60,268 nucleotides of DNA from Acrocarpospora pleiomorpha (GTDB lineage Bacteria; Actinomycetota; Actinomycetes; Streptosporangiales; Streptosporangiaceae). Both the position numbers and the translations under genes were made by a program. The notes under the pieces were generated by a model. It did no database searches and had not been told where the DNA came from. It worked only from the letters and a program-made list of their open reading frames with translations. This document shows, piece after piece, positions 16,245-23,885 of this stretch; positions within the stretch are counted from its first letter, which is position 1, and every line of letters starts with the position of its first letter. The stretch is from assembly GCF_009687885.1 (NCBI RefSeq), contig NZ_BLAF01000039.1:50468-110735 (forward strand), read 5' to 3'.

Positions 16245-18419
16245 ATGAGCACACGAGCACCCATTCGGCTGCAGAGTGGGCTGGCCGAATGCGGTGCCGC
16301 CTGCCTGGCCACCGTGTTGAGCTACCACAAACGGCACAGCAGCGTACGCGAGGTCAGCGAGCGCTGCGGGGTCGGCAGGGACGGCATGTCCGCGCTGGCG
16401 ATCGTCCGAGCCGCCCGGGAGTACGGCCTGCGCGCCACCGCGTTCTCCGCAAAACCCACCCAACTTGCCGGTGCTCCCCTCCCGGCGATCGCGCACTGGC
16501 AGTCCAACCATTTCGTCGTGATCGAGCAGTACGGCTCCCGCGGCGTCCACCTCATCGACCCCGCCGTAGGCAGGCGAAAGCTCACTCTCGACGAGTTCGG
16601 GGCGGGCTTCAGCGGGGTCCTGTTAACCTTCGCGCCCGACGATCAGTTCCAGCGTCGGCGCAGGCCACGCAGGGGTTGGCTGCGGGCTCTCGCCGCGACC
16701 GCCCTGCTCCGGCAGCGCGGGCTGCTGGCCCAGATCCTGCTGGCGTCGCTGCTGCTGCAGGGCGTCGGGCTGCTGGTCCAGAGCTTCGCCCAAGTGCTGA
16801 TCGACGCCGTGCTGCCCACCCGGGGCGATGAGCTGCTCGGCATGCTCGGCGTGGGGTTGGCGCTGGCCGGGGTGCTCCACGTGCTGCTCAGTTACCTGCG
16901 CTCGGCCACGCTGCTGAGTCTGCGGCTGCGGGTGGACCGGTTGTTGACCGCGCAGGTGGTGGGGCACCTGTTCAGCTTGCCGTACCGCTATTTCCTGCAG
17001 CGCGGCGCCGGGGATCTCGCGCAGCGCAGCGCGAGTGTGAGCCGGTTGCGGCAGTTGCTGTCGGGGCCGGTCACCACGGCGCTGCTGGACGGGCCGCTGG
17101 CCGTGGGGTACCTGACGATCGTCCTGGTCAAGGCGCCGCCGCTGGGCTTCTGCCTGCTCGGTCTGGCCACTGTCCAGGGTGCGCTGCTCCTGCTGACCCG
17201 GCGACGGCGGTCGGATCTGAACCAGGCTTCGCTCAGCGCCCAGGTGCAGACGCAGGGCCAGCTGATCGAGGCGATCAAGGGGGTGGAGACGCTGAAGGCC
17301 GGCGGCGCCGAGGGCGCGGCGCTCGGCCGCTGGTCACGGCTGTTCGCCGAGCAGCTCAGGGCCGATGGGCGGCTGGGGATCACGGAGAATGTGGTCACCT
17401 CCGTGCTGGAGAGCATGCGGCTGCTGGCCCCGGCGATCCTGCTGTGGGTCGGCGGCTGGCAGGTGCTCGGAGGCAGGGCGGGGCTGGGCGCCACCCTCAC
17501 TCTTTGCGCGCTCGCCGCGGCCGCGCTCGGGCCGATCACCTCGCTGCTGGCGTGCGCCAGGACGCTGCAGGAGGCGGCCGCCCATGTCGAACGGCTGGCC
17601 GACATCCTGGAATCCGAACCTGAGCCGAAGGGTCGGATCCAACCGCGCGACCTGCGCGGACAGATCCAGCTCGCGGATGTTTCCTACCGGCACGACCCGC
17701 GCGCGCCGTGGACGCTCCAGCAGATCACGGTGCACATCCGGCCCGGCGAGAAGATCGCGCTGGTGGGCCGGACCGGGTCGGGCAAGAGCACGCTGGCCCG
17801 GCTCATGCTCGGCCTCCACGAGCCCACCCTTGGCACGATCAGCTACGACGGAATCTCGCTCGACACCCTGCACCGGGGCGCGCTGCGCCGGCATTTCGGC
17901 GTCGTCACGCAGGAGCCGCACCTGTTCAGCGGGACTATCCGCGAGAACATCGCGCTGACCCGTCCTGAGGCGTCCCTGGCGGAGGTCGTGGAGGCGGCCC
18001 GGCTGGCGTGCGTCCATGACGACATTCAGGCCATGCCGCTCGGTTACGACACGCACCTGTCGGAGGGTATGGGCCTGTCCGGCGGGCAGCGGCAGCGGCT
18101 GGCGCTGGCCCGCGCGCTGCTCGGGCGTCCCAGGGTTCTGCTGCTCGACGAGGCGACCAGCCATCTGGACACCGTCACCGAGGCCCAGATCGAACAACAT
18201 CTGTCGTTGCTGTCGCAGACCCGCATCATCATCGCGCATCGGCTCAGCACGGTACGGGACGCCGACCAGATCTTCGTGATCGAGGACGGGCGGATCGCCG
18301 AGCACGGACGCCATGCGGATCTGATGGCCCTCGGCGGGCACTACTCGGGACTTGTGGCCGGACAGGAAAACACACCTAGTGATCGCCAAGAGTTTCCCAA
18401 GTGGAGTCTGCGACCTTAG
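16245..18419 (+). CDS. Peptidase C39-containing ABC exporter (PCAT) for a double-glycine peptide
   Basis: 724-aa bifunctional exporter that cleaves a leader after Gly-Gly and pumps the core out. Residues about 8-135 are the C39 peptidase: LQSGLAECGAACL with the catalytic Cys and upstream Gln, HWQSNHFVVIE with the His, and LIDPAVGRRKL with the Asp. Residues about 165-440 carry six membrane helices. The C-terminal ATPase has Walker A GRTGSGKST, signature LSGGQRQRLALARAL, Walker B VLLLDEATS and switch IIAHRLSTV. The intact gene lies 35 bp upstream of a small gene with a matching leader. No HlyD-type adaptor or modification enzyme is present, which argues for an unmodified peptide. Confidence 0.93.
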   Translation: MSTRAPIRLQSGLAECGAACLATVLSYHKRHSSVREVSERCGVGRDGMSALAIVRAAREYGLRATAFSAKPTQLAGAPLPAIAHWQSNHFVVIEQYGSRGVHLIDPAVGRRKLTLDEFGAGFSGVLLTFAPDDQFQRRRRPRRGWLRALAATALLRQRGLLAQILLASLLLQGVGLLVQSFAQVLIDAVLPTRGDELLGMLGVGLALAGVLHVLLSYLRSATLLSLRLRVDRLLTAQVVGHLFSLPYRYFLQRGAGDLAQRSASVSRLRQLLSGPVTTALLDGPLAVGYLTIVLVKAPPLGFCLLGLATVQGALLLLTRRRRSDLNQASLSAQVQTQGQLIEAIKGVETLKAGGAEGAALGRWSRLFAEQLRADGRLGITENVVTSVLESMRLLAPAILLWVGGWQVLGGRAGLGATLTLCALAAAALGPITSLLACARTLQEAAAHVERLADILESEPEPKGRIQPRDLRGQIQLADVSYRHDPRAPWTLQQITVHIRPGEKIALVGRTGSGKSTLARLMLGLHEPTLGTISYDGISLDTLHRGALRRHFGVVTQEPHLFSGTIRENIALTRPEASLAEVVEAARLACVHDDIQAMPLGYDTHLSEGMGLSGGQRQRLALARALLGRPRVLLLDEATSHLDTVTEAQIEQHLSLLSQTRIIIAHRLSTVRDADQIFVIEDGRIAEHGRHADLMALGGHYSGLVAGQENTPSDRQEFPKWSLRP

Positions 18420-18454
18420 TTGTGCACATTCCAACAGGAAAGGGTTCAACGAAA

Positions 18455-18625
18455 ATGAACAGCTTCGAGATGACCGCTCACCAGCTCGACGACAGCGACC
18501 TCGCCGCCGTCAACGGCGGTCTTCCCGCGAACTACGACTGGATTACGACTGGCGCGACGCCGTCATCGAAGCCCTGCCGTAAATCATTGGGGGTCGTCCG
18601 CTACGGGCGACCCCCCACGGAATGA
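18455..18625 (+). CDS. Double-glycine leader peptide, probable PCAT substrate, with frameshifted-looking tail
   Basis: 56-aa ORF starting MNSFEMTAHQLDDSDLAAVN and then Gly21-Gly22. Asp15 (-8), Leu16 (-7), Val19 (-4) and GG (-2,-1) match the double-glycine leader consensus cut by C39 peptidases. The tail as read is 34 aa with one Cys (C43) and runs through the downstream terminator hairpin. ACTACGACTGG (18531-18541) is followed at once by ATTACGACTGG (18542-18552), a near-perfect 11-nt tandem duplication that changes frame. Removing one copy gives a 16-aa core, LPANYDWRDAVIEALP, ending at TAA 18580-18582, just before the hairpin and with much higher GC3. The ancestral peptide was therefore probably 38 aa. 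Whether the current version is functional is open. Confidence 0.7.
   Translation: MNSFEMTAHQLDDSDLAAVNGGLPANYDWITTGATPSSKPCRKSLGVVRYGRPPTE
18589..18615 (+). terminator. Terminator of the PCAT-peptide operon
   Basis: GGGGGTCG (18589-18596) pairs with CGACCCCC (18608-18615), with extra inner pairs (CC/GG and one T-G) closing to a 5-nt loop. It overlaps the last codons of the 56-aa peptide frame but lies cleanly after the TAA at 18580 of the alternative frame. Confidence 0.7.
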
Positions 18626-18639
18626 TATGGGGGGACGCC

Positions 18640-18741
18640 TTAGTAGTGCGGGTCGTCTTGCTTGACAAGAAGATCCGCAGCCATGGGAAGAAGCGCAATA
18701 TCGCGGGGTTTCACGGCGGCCTCATTCGAAGCTTGCAACAC
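18640..18741 (-). other. Possible 33-aa ORF in the gap after the peptide operon
   Basis: On the minus strand a GTG at 18741 opens a 33-aa frame whose C-terminal half reads ALLPMAADLLVKQDDPHY, protein-like but unusually low in GC3. It lies between the peptide terminator and the esterase stop. I see no convincing ribosome-binding site and no known family. The frame remains open upstream into the esterase 3' end. I list it only so that it can be checked. Confidence 0.2.
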
Positions 18742-18815
18742 CTGGGCGGCTGAGCCTTCATTTTCGCTGCCGTGCCACCGAGCGGGATGCGACGACGTAC
18801 ATGCCGGGCCTTTAT

Positions 18816-19775
18816 TCAGGCGGCCAGCGCCTCCAGCAACATAGGTAGTGAGCGTTCCAATGCTCGGCTCCAGTAGGGCCAGGTGTGCGTGCCCGGGCCG
18901 TAGAAGTCGGTGGTGACGTCCAGGCCGCTCTGCTTCGCGCGTTCGACGAACGTCTTCGCCTCGCTGAGGAGGAAACTTTCACTGCTGTCGTCGCCCGTGC
19001 CGTCCGGATCCAAGGGGCCCGGCGAGCCGTCCCCGCAGGAGACGTAGAGCCGTATCCCTTTCAGGCGGTCGGTGAGGTTGGCCGGGTTGTGGTCGTCCCA
19101 GACGGGGGTGGAGGGGTCGAGACCCCAGAGCTTGGCGGGATCCTCGCCGTTGTTTCTGGTGATGTCCAGGATCGCGTCCGACTGGGCCTGGCTGTCGAGG
19201 ACGCCGGAGTAGGACGCGGCGGCCAGGAACATGCCGGGATTGCGCGCGGCGTAGCCCATCGCGCCGAGTCCGCCCATGGACAGGCCCGCGATCGCCCTTT
19301 TGTCGCCCGCGCCGAAGTCGCGTTCGAGGATGGCGCGCAGTTCCTTGAGGTGGAAGGTCTCCCACTTCGGGCCGTCGAGCCAGTCGGAATACCAGCTGGT
19401 GGGGCCGCCCTCGGGAATCACGATCAGTGCCCGAGCTCCGGCGGTCATCTGGGCGGTTTTGTCGTCTTCCAGCCATCCCCCGGATCTCGACGACTGGCAA
19501 CATCCGTGGAGCAGGTAGAGCACCGGCCATGGCCCTGAGCCGGCGGCCCAGCCCGGCGGGAGCAGTACGGTGACTTTGGCCTGCCTGCCGAGGGCGGCCG
19601 ACTGCACGGTGAGGACGCGGGTTCGCTGGTCCGGGCTGTCGACCTGCACGGCCGCGTCGGCGGACGGCTGGGCGGGATCGGCTGGGACCGGATCCGACTG
19701 GGGCCACCAAGACAGAGCCACCGCGACGGCGGCCACGGCCACGAGCGCGACTGCCCAGAGCCATCTGCGGGTCAT
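18816..19775 (-). CDS. Exported Ag85/FrmB-like alpha/beta-hydrolase esterase
   Basis: 319-aa secreted or membrane-anchored esterase. I start at ATG 19775 (GAGGATG upstream; Arg-Arg then a hydrophobic signal or anchor WLWAVALVAVAAVAVALSWW), rather than at a longer in-frame start. The fold shows LPVLYLLHGCC-like (WPVLYLLHGCC), the nucleophile elbow GLSMGGLGAMGYA, an acid in the GDGSPGPLD region and a terminal His in GPGTHTWPYW. This is the putative-esterase family that includes mycolyltransferase-like and S-formylglutathione hydrolase-like enzymes. Substrate unknown. It lies downstream of a 540-bp gap with unusual repeats. Confidence 0.85.
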   Translation of the reverse strand: MTRRWLWAVALVAVAAVAVALSWWPQSDPVPADPAQPSADAAVQVDSPDQRTRVLTVQSAALGRQAKVTVLLPPGWAAGSGPWPVLYLLHGCCQSSRSGGWLEDDKTAQMTAGARALIVIPEGGPTSWYSDWLDGPKWETFHLKELRAILERDFGAGDKRAIAGLSMGGLGAMGYAARNPGMFLAAASYSGVLDSQAQSDAILDITRNNGEDPAKLWGLDPSTPVWDDHNPANLTDRLKGIRLYVSCGDGSPGPLDPDGTGDDSSESFLLSEAKTFVERAKQSGLDVTTDFYGPGTHTWPYWSRALERSLPMLLEALAA

Positions 19776-19949
19776 GAGATCATCCTCACTTGTACGGCCT
19801 CCGCTGTGCCAGCGGAATGATGGCACAAAGTGGACATTCTGCACATCATGTGGATTGTCGCGGGATCACGCTTGTGTGTTCTGGTGGTGGCGGAAAATTA
19901 GATGGGCTACTCTTTCTGGTCATCGAGATCGCCGCGCCTCCAGGTAGGG

Positions 19950-19979
19950 TTGACCACAGATTTGACTCTGTGTTAGGAT
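19950..19979 (+). promoter_or_regulatory. Consensus promoter with an inverted repeat in its spacer
   Basis: TTGACC (19950-19955), an 18-nt spacer and TAGGAT (19974-19979) match a housekeeping sigma promoter. The spacer contains CACAGA-TTTGAC-TCTGTG (19955-19972), a 6-bp inverted repeat suited to a repressor. It points to plus-strand transcription through the palindrome at 20063, where no protein gene is evident. Confidence 0.5.
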
Positions 19980-20062
19980 GCGTTTCTGGTGGTCTGGGAT
20001 GCCTGCCCCAAGGGCGGTTGCATTGACCCCGGCACTCTCTCCGCAAACCTTTCAATGGGATA

Positions 20063-20088
20063 CGCAAAGTTCTCTAGAGAACTTTGCG
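20063..20088. repeat. Perfect 26-bp palindrome
   Basis: CGCAAAGTTCTCT (20063-20075) is followed immediately by its exact reverse complement (20076-20088). Further copies of parts of it lie nearby: CGCAAA at 20042-20047 and the inverted ACTTGCAAAG at about 20103-20112, which could pair with CTTTGCGCAAGT. A perfect palindrome of this length is very unlikely by chance and suggests a dimeric regulator site or an RNA hairpin. Confidence 0.75.
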
Positions 20089-20195
20089 CAAGTCCGTGAA
20101 AACTTGCAAAGAGCTTTCCGGCGCCCGACATGTTCTCGCAGGTAGACGGCCTCAGCGGTTTCACACAGATGACAAAGGCCCGGGCGGCGGCGTGG

Positions 20196-20296
20196 CGGGC
20201 ATAGGTTTACGCCGACGACGGAGCTCGCGCAGGGTCCAGCCGTAGCCCCTGGTGACGATGCGGCCGGGCATAGGTTTCACGCCGACGACGAAGCTC
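20196..20296. repeat. 31/32-bp direct repeat pair
   Basis: A unit beginning CGGGCATAGGTTT and ending CCGACGACG(G/A)AGCTC occurs at 20196-20226 and 20265-20296. The copies differ by one inserted C and one substitution. They are 69 bp apart. On the minus strand each reads as Arg-rich (ELRRRR), so they may be a duplicated piece of a decayed gene. Confidence 0.6.
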
Positions 20297-20319
20297 TAGT
20301 GGCGGTGCGGCGGGCGTAT

Positions 20320-20610
20320 TCACCACGCGGTCGAGGACCGCACCACCCTCTCGGGCGTGGCCCGCAGCTCGTTCTCCAGTTCCTCGATGATCCGCTGGGT
20401 AAGCGACCGCAGCCGCGTTCTGCGCCCGGCCAGCTCCGCGATGAAGTCCCGCGCGACCGGGCCCACCCACACCCCCTTACCGGTGAATGCCGCATGTGCC
20501 GGGTCCAAGGCCGCCTCCAGCCGAACTGCGTACACGCGGACCTTCGCCAGTGCGTGCAGCAATTCCTCTCGACGAGGATTGAGTGCCATATCCTGTGGTT
20601 CGGGGGCCAT
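20320..20610 (-). CDS. WXG100-like small helical protein
   Basis: 96-aa protein with ATG 20610 and AAGGAG plus GGGG upstream. Two predicted helices (REELLHALAKVRVYAVRLEA and FIAELAGRRTRLRSLTQRII) flank a turn reading GVWVGPVARDF, a W-x-G-P variant of the WXG100 turn. Size and layout fit an ESX/type VII secretion-type protein or a partner of one. The nearby 692-aa DUF6571 protein, which has a similar helical start, supports the link. No secretion ATPase is in the window. Confidence 0.7.
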   Translation of the reverse strand: MAPEPQDMALNPRREELLHALAKVRVYAVRLEAALDPAHAAFTGKGVWVGPVARDFIAELAGRRTRLRSLTQRIIEELENELRATPERVVRSSTAW

Positions 20611-20701
20611 ACTTTTCCCCTTGCTCCTTGGAACGGCTTGCGCGGTCTCCCGGACGATATGAGATGGTGCGCTCAGACGGCCTCTCTTTGGAGGATATCC
20701 A

Positions 20702-21175
20702 ATGCCCCGTTCCAACCGAAGCCTTCCGCTGCGGCTCGGCGCGACACTCCTGGCGGCCGTTCTGGTCGCGGTGATCGCCGTGGCCGTGATCAGCGACGGC
20801 GGTGAGAAGGAACCGACGGTGGCCGAGGCGGGTGAGACGCTCAAGGCACACGTCCTGAAGCTTTTCGATGAGTTAAGGGCCCGGAACATCCAGGTCATAG
20901 ACCCTGGAGGTAGGGACATTCCCTGCGAGGACGGCAAAGCCAAGCGCACCTTCGCCGCCACCGGTCTGGATATCAGTCCGGAGCGGATGCCCGACATCCT
21001 GAACAACATCATGATAGGTGCTATGGGCCGGGTCGCCGACTACAACATCACCGACACCTCGGGCGCGGCCGTCCGCATGGAGAACGAGCCCGCGAAGACC
21101 GTCATCCTGCTGAATTCCACTAAGAACGGCCAGTACTCCGCCCAGGGTGAGACCCAGTGCCTCAGTCGGTCGTGA
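20702..21175 (+). CDS. Membrane-anchored hypothetical protein, 157 aa
   Basis: ATG 20702 follows TTGGAGGATATCC. The basic start MPRSNRSLPLRLG and a single hydrophobic segment (ATLLAAVLVAVIAVAVISDG) suggest a signal anchor. An external domain of about 120 aa contains two Cys (IPCEDG and the terminal ETQCLSRS) that could pair. I do not recognise the family. It is divergent from the WXG-like gene (91-bp gap) and its 3' end overlaps the convergent DUF6571 gene by 14 bp. This suggests a conserved three-gene neighbourhood. Confidence 0.75.
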   Translation: MPRSNRSLPLRLGATLLAAVLVAVIAVAVISDGGEKEPTVAEAGETLKAHVLKLFDELRARNIQVIDPGGRDIPCEDGKAKRTFAATGLDISPERMPDILNNIMIGAMGRVADYNITDTSGAAVRMENEPAKTVILLNSTKNGQYSAQGETQCLSRS

Positions 21176-23240
21176 GCTCCGTGTCCCCATAAATCTTTCC
21201 GCGGTCATAGGCGGTACCATGACCGCCGATATAGTTATCGGCCTGCTGTGCGGTCAACTCTCCCAGAGAAAGCGGATTGCCTTTCCCCAGGCCATTGTCA
21301 ACCGCCCATTGGTCGAAAGCCTGTATCCCCTCAGTGCCCCGCTGGAGGATTTCGTCGAAGGGGCGAAGGTTGCCGTTCGCGTCGGCGATGATGCCGGCTG
21401 GGGGCGTCTGGGGGGCGAACCCCTGCTTCATGAGGAGCAGAGCCATCTCGTGGCGGCGTCCCAAGTTCACCGTATCGGCTGATTCCCGGAGTTCCTCGGC
21501 CTTCTCCGCCGACTCCCGGCCGTAGGTGTAGTACGCGGAGACCCCGGTGGACAACGCGGTCCACGTCACCGGGATAGCGGTGAAAGGACTGACCAGCCCG
21601 AGAACCGCCAGGCTAGCTCCCGCGACGAAGCTCTCAGCCTTCTCGGCATTCTCGGCGTCCTCATCTTCGGGCTTGAGCACGCGCACGGCCGCCGCCAACT
21701 CAGTACCCCGGACATTGCCCATAGCCTTGAACAAGCTGTCCAGCGAAGCAGAATCCCCGCTCTCCTTCACCGCGTTCAACGCCTGGGGAAGAGCCCTCTG
21801 GAGAAACTCATCCATGCCCACGCCGAACCGGAACCGCGCTTCGGCGTTACCGGCGAATGTGGTCATGAAGCGGAAGGTGTCCTCGGGGCTCAGCCGGAAG
21901 GAGCCGCGCACCCCCGGGGTCGGTGTCCACTCAAACCAGCCGGGAGCGACCTGCATGGCGCTGTCCTTGGCCAGGTCGGCGTCATTGAGGTTGGCGCCCA
22001 GGGTGATCTCCGTGGTGTAAGAGGCCGCGATCTCCGCCAGATGAATCCGGGTCGCGTCGTTCAACCGCCACTCGTCCGCCCCGGTCATCACGGTGTAGGC
22101 GAAGACGGCCGCTTGCGGGCTGTGCTTGCCGTCCTGCTCGTCGTAGGCGCCGGAGGCGGCCGCCAGCAGCCTCCCGAAGGCCTTCGACTGCTCCGCAGAC
22201 TCTTTGGTCCGCTCGTTGAGCCCTTTGAGGAAGGCGGCCAAGCCGGGCTGGGCGACGGCGGGGTCGGGGGGTTGGCCGAAGAGGGGTGACAGGTCATAGG
22301 CCGGCAGGGGCAGGCCGGGCCTGGACGGGACCGCCGAGGTGATCGCCAGGCGGGCCGCAGCGGGATTGTCGGCCAGCGCGTTCAGCAACCCCGCCGATGG
22401 CACACCGCTGACGAGCGTGGGCGCGACGCGTTCGGCCAGCCACACATCCGGGTAGTCGCCGTGGCTGAGCAGCGTGGTGAGCATCTCCATGCCCTCGTCG
22501 TCCCCGATCTCCACCTCCTCCACGGCCTTGACCGCCGCGGCGAACCCGGGCACCTGCGCCCCACCGCTGACCGCGGTCGCGAAGGCCAGCGCGGCCACCC
22601 GCTCGGCGTCCTGCGGCTCATGCCCGCGCATACGCCGCAACGCCGGCACGATCCGGCGCATCCCATCCCGGCCGAGCGCGGCGAAGAACGCGGCAGTGAA
22701 AACCGGGTCACCCTGATGCGCCTTCAACTCCGCGAACACCGCGGCCAGCCTCTCCGTGGCGTACGGCCCGGTGAAACGGAACTCATCCGGATCGATGGCG
22801 GCCAACCGCTCGCCCAGCTCCCCGCCCAGCCGCCGCGCCTGGGCCGGGGGCAGCAGCGCATCCTCCCGATAGGGCCGCAGACCCGAATCGAACGCTGCGG
22901 TGACCGCCGACACTGCGGCGGCCACGGCGGTCGCGGGAGTGGCGACGCCAGGCGCGGGCGCGGGGATGTCGGGCACCGGAGCGGTGATGGCCGCCAACCG
23001 CTGCCGCAACCGGGGAACCTGCTGCTCGACCCAGCCGCCGATCTCCCGGATCGGCGCCAGCCCCGCCGCCGGCAGATCAACCGAAGCCAGCTCCCGGCGA
23101 ATGTTCTCCACCTGCTCGGAGATGACCTGACCGGCCCGCTCCATCTCGGTGATGAACCCATCCATCAGCACCGGATCGATCCCGGCGTACTCGGGCGAGA
23201 GCGGCCCGGTCCCCGGTGGTACAGAGGGACTCTCTGTCAT
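21162..23240 (-). CDS. DUF6571 family protein, possible type VII secretion substrate
   Basis: 692-aa protein; I use ATG 23240 (an in-frame GTG lies 15 codons upstream). The N-terminal 90 residues are helical and ESX-like (IDPVLMDGFITEMERAGQVI, IREIGGWVEQQVPRLRQRL). A Pro/Ala hinge follows, then a long alpha-helical body. A hydrophobic stretch at about residues 540-575 (GASLAVLGLVSPFTAIPVTW) could cross or insert in membranes. The C-terminal 100 residues form a separate soluble unit (GIQAFDQWAVDNGLGKGNPL). I assign DUF6571 from overall resemblance. Function is unproven; a secreted toxin or surface protein is possible. The next plus-strand genes are unrelated. Confidence 0.7.
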   Translation of the reverse strand: MTESPSVPPGTGPLSPEYAGIDPVLMDGFITEMERAGQVISEQVENIRRELASVDLPAAGLAPIREIGGWVEQQVPRLRQRLAAITAPVPDIPAPAPGVATPATAVAAAVSAVTAAFDSGLRPYREDALLPPAQARRLGGELGERLAAIDPDEFRFTGPYATERLAAVFAELKAHQGDPVFTAAFFAALGRDGMRRIVPALRRMRGHEPQDAERVAALAFATAVSGGAQVPGFAAAVKAVEEVEIGDDEGMEMLTTLLSHGDYPDVWLAERVAPTLVSGVPSAGLLNALADNPAAARLAITSAVPSRPGLPLPAYDLSPLFGQPPDPAVAQPGLAAFLKGLNERTKESAEQSKAFGRLLAAASGAYDEQDGKHSPQAAVFAYTVMTGADEWRLNDATRIHLAEIAASYTTEITLGANLNDADLAKDSAMQVAPGWFEWTPTPGVRGSFRLSPEDTFRFMTTFAGNAEARFRFGVGMDEFLQRALPQALNAVKESGDSASLDSLFKAMGNVRGTELAAAVRVLKPEDEDAENAEKAESFVAGASLAVLGLVSPFTAIPVTWTALSTGVSAYYTYGRESAEKAEELRESADTVNLGRRHEMALLLMKQGFAPQTPPAGIIADANGNLRPFDEILQRGTEGIQAFDQWAVDNGLGKGNPLSLGELTAQQADNYIGGHGTAYDRGKIYGDTELTTD

Positions 23241-23507
23241 GCCCCCATCATCAGCGACCGGAACCGAGACGCGAAGGTTCAGCACCAGATTGGCCTGGAA
23301 CCGTCAAACCCCACGATGGTACGGCGCTGCTTCATCGCCATTCGCGCTCCGCCCAGCCCTCAACGCTGATCGAACATAGTCGCCGTAGTCGAAACGGTCT
23401 GCGAAGTGCGCGGAATCTGCCAGCGTTCAGCCCATAGCGGCTCGTGGGGCTCGCGAAAGTACGCTTGCGGCAGCAGCAGCGGAAACGATGGGCCGCGGGA
23501 GGCGTAC

Positions 23508-23867
23508 ATGATCGATGGCGATGTGGTGGCGCGGGTGCGTAAGTTGTGTATGGCGCTACCGGAGGTGGTTGAGAAGCCGTTTGGCGGGCATACAGCGCCC
23601 TCGTTTCGGGTTCGGGAGAAGCTGTTTCTGATGACCAGCGAGGATGGGCTGACCTTGATGTTCAAGGGCGGGCCCGGGGTGCAGGAGGCCCTGGTGGGGT
23701 CCGATCCGGAGCGGTTCTTCGTGCCTGCGTATGTGGGCTCGAAGGGCTGGGTTGGGGCTCGGCTGGATGTCGAGCAGGACTGGGATGAGATCGATGAGTT
23801 GGTCAGGGACAGTTATCGGCTGATCGCGCCCAAGCGGTTGGGCGCGCTCGTGGACCAGGGGCAGTAG
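23508..23867 (+). CDS. MmcQ/YjbR family protein
   Basis: 119-aa cytosolic protein starting at ATG 23508 after GGGAGG. It shows the family pattern: LCMALPEVVEKPFGGHTAPS, FRVREKLFLMTSEDGLTLMF and a C-terminal WDEIDELVRDSYRLIAPKRL. The fold resembles the CyaY/MotA-type DNA-binding domain, but function is not established. The gene lies 18 bp before a MazF-like gene, so they may form one operon. The 267-bp gap upstream (23241-23507) has nothing else I can support. Confidence 0.9.
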   Translation: MIDGDVVARVRKLCMALPEVVEKPFGGHTAPSFRVREKLFLMTSEDGLTLMFKGGPGVQEALVGSDPERFFVPAYVGSKGWVGARLDVEQDWDEIDELVRDSYRLIAPKRLGALVDQGQ

Positions 23868-23885
23868 GCGGAGTTGGTTTCGTTG

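Larger units (their letters stand above)
19776..20319. other. 544-bp gap without a convincing gene but rich in signals
   Basis: Between the esterase start and the WXG-like gene stop I find no supported gene. Contents are a consensus promoter facing plus, a perfect 26-bp palindrome with related inverted elements, and a pair of 31/32-bp direct repeats (listed separately). Short frames exist, but none has both a ribosome-binding site and a recognisable protein. It could hold a regulatory RNA or a decayed mobile element. Confidence 0.5.

Noticed and set aside
18662..18844. 60-codon plus-strand frame after the peptide gene
   Set aside because: It starts at a TTG without a ribosome-binding site and overlaps the esterase 3' end; not protein-like.
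20196..20296. CRISPR array
   Set aside because: Only two non-palindromic copies that differ by an indel, with no cas genes in the window.
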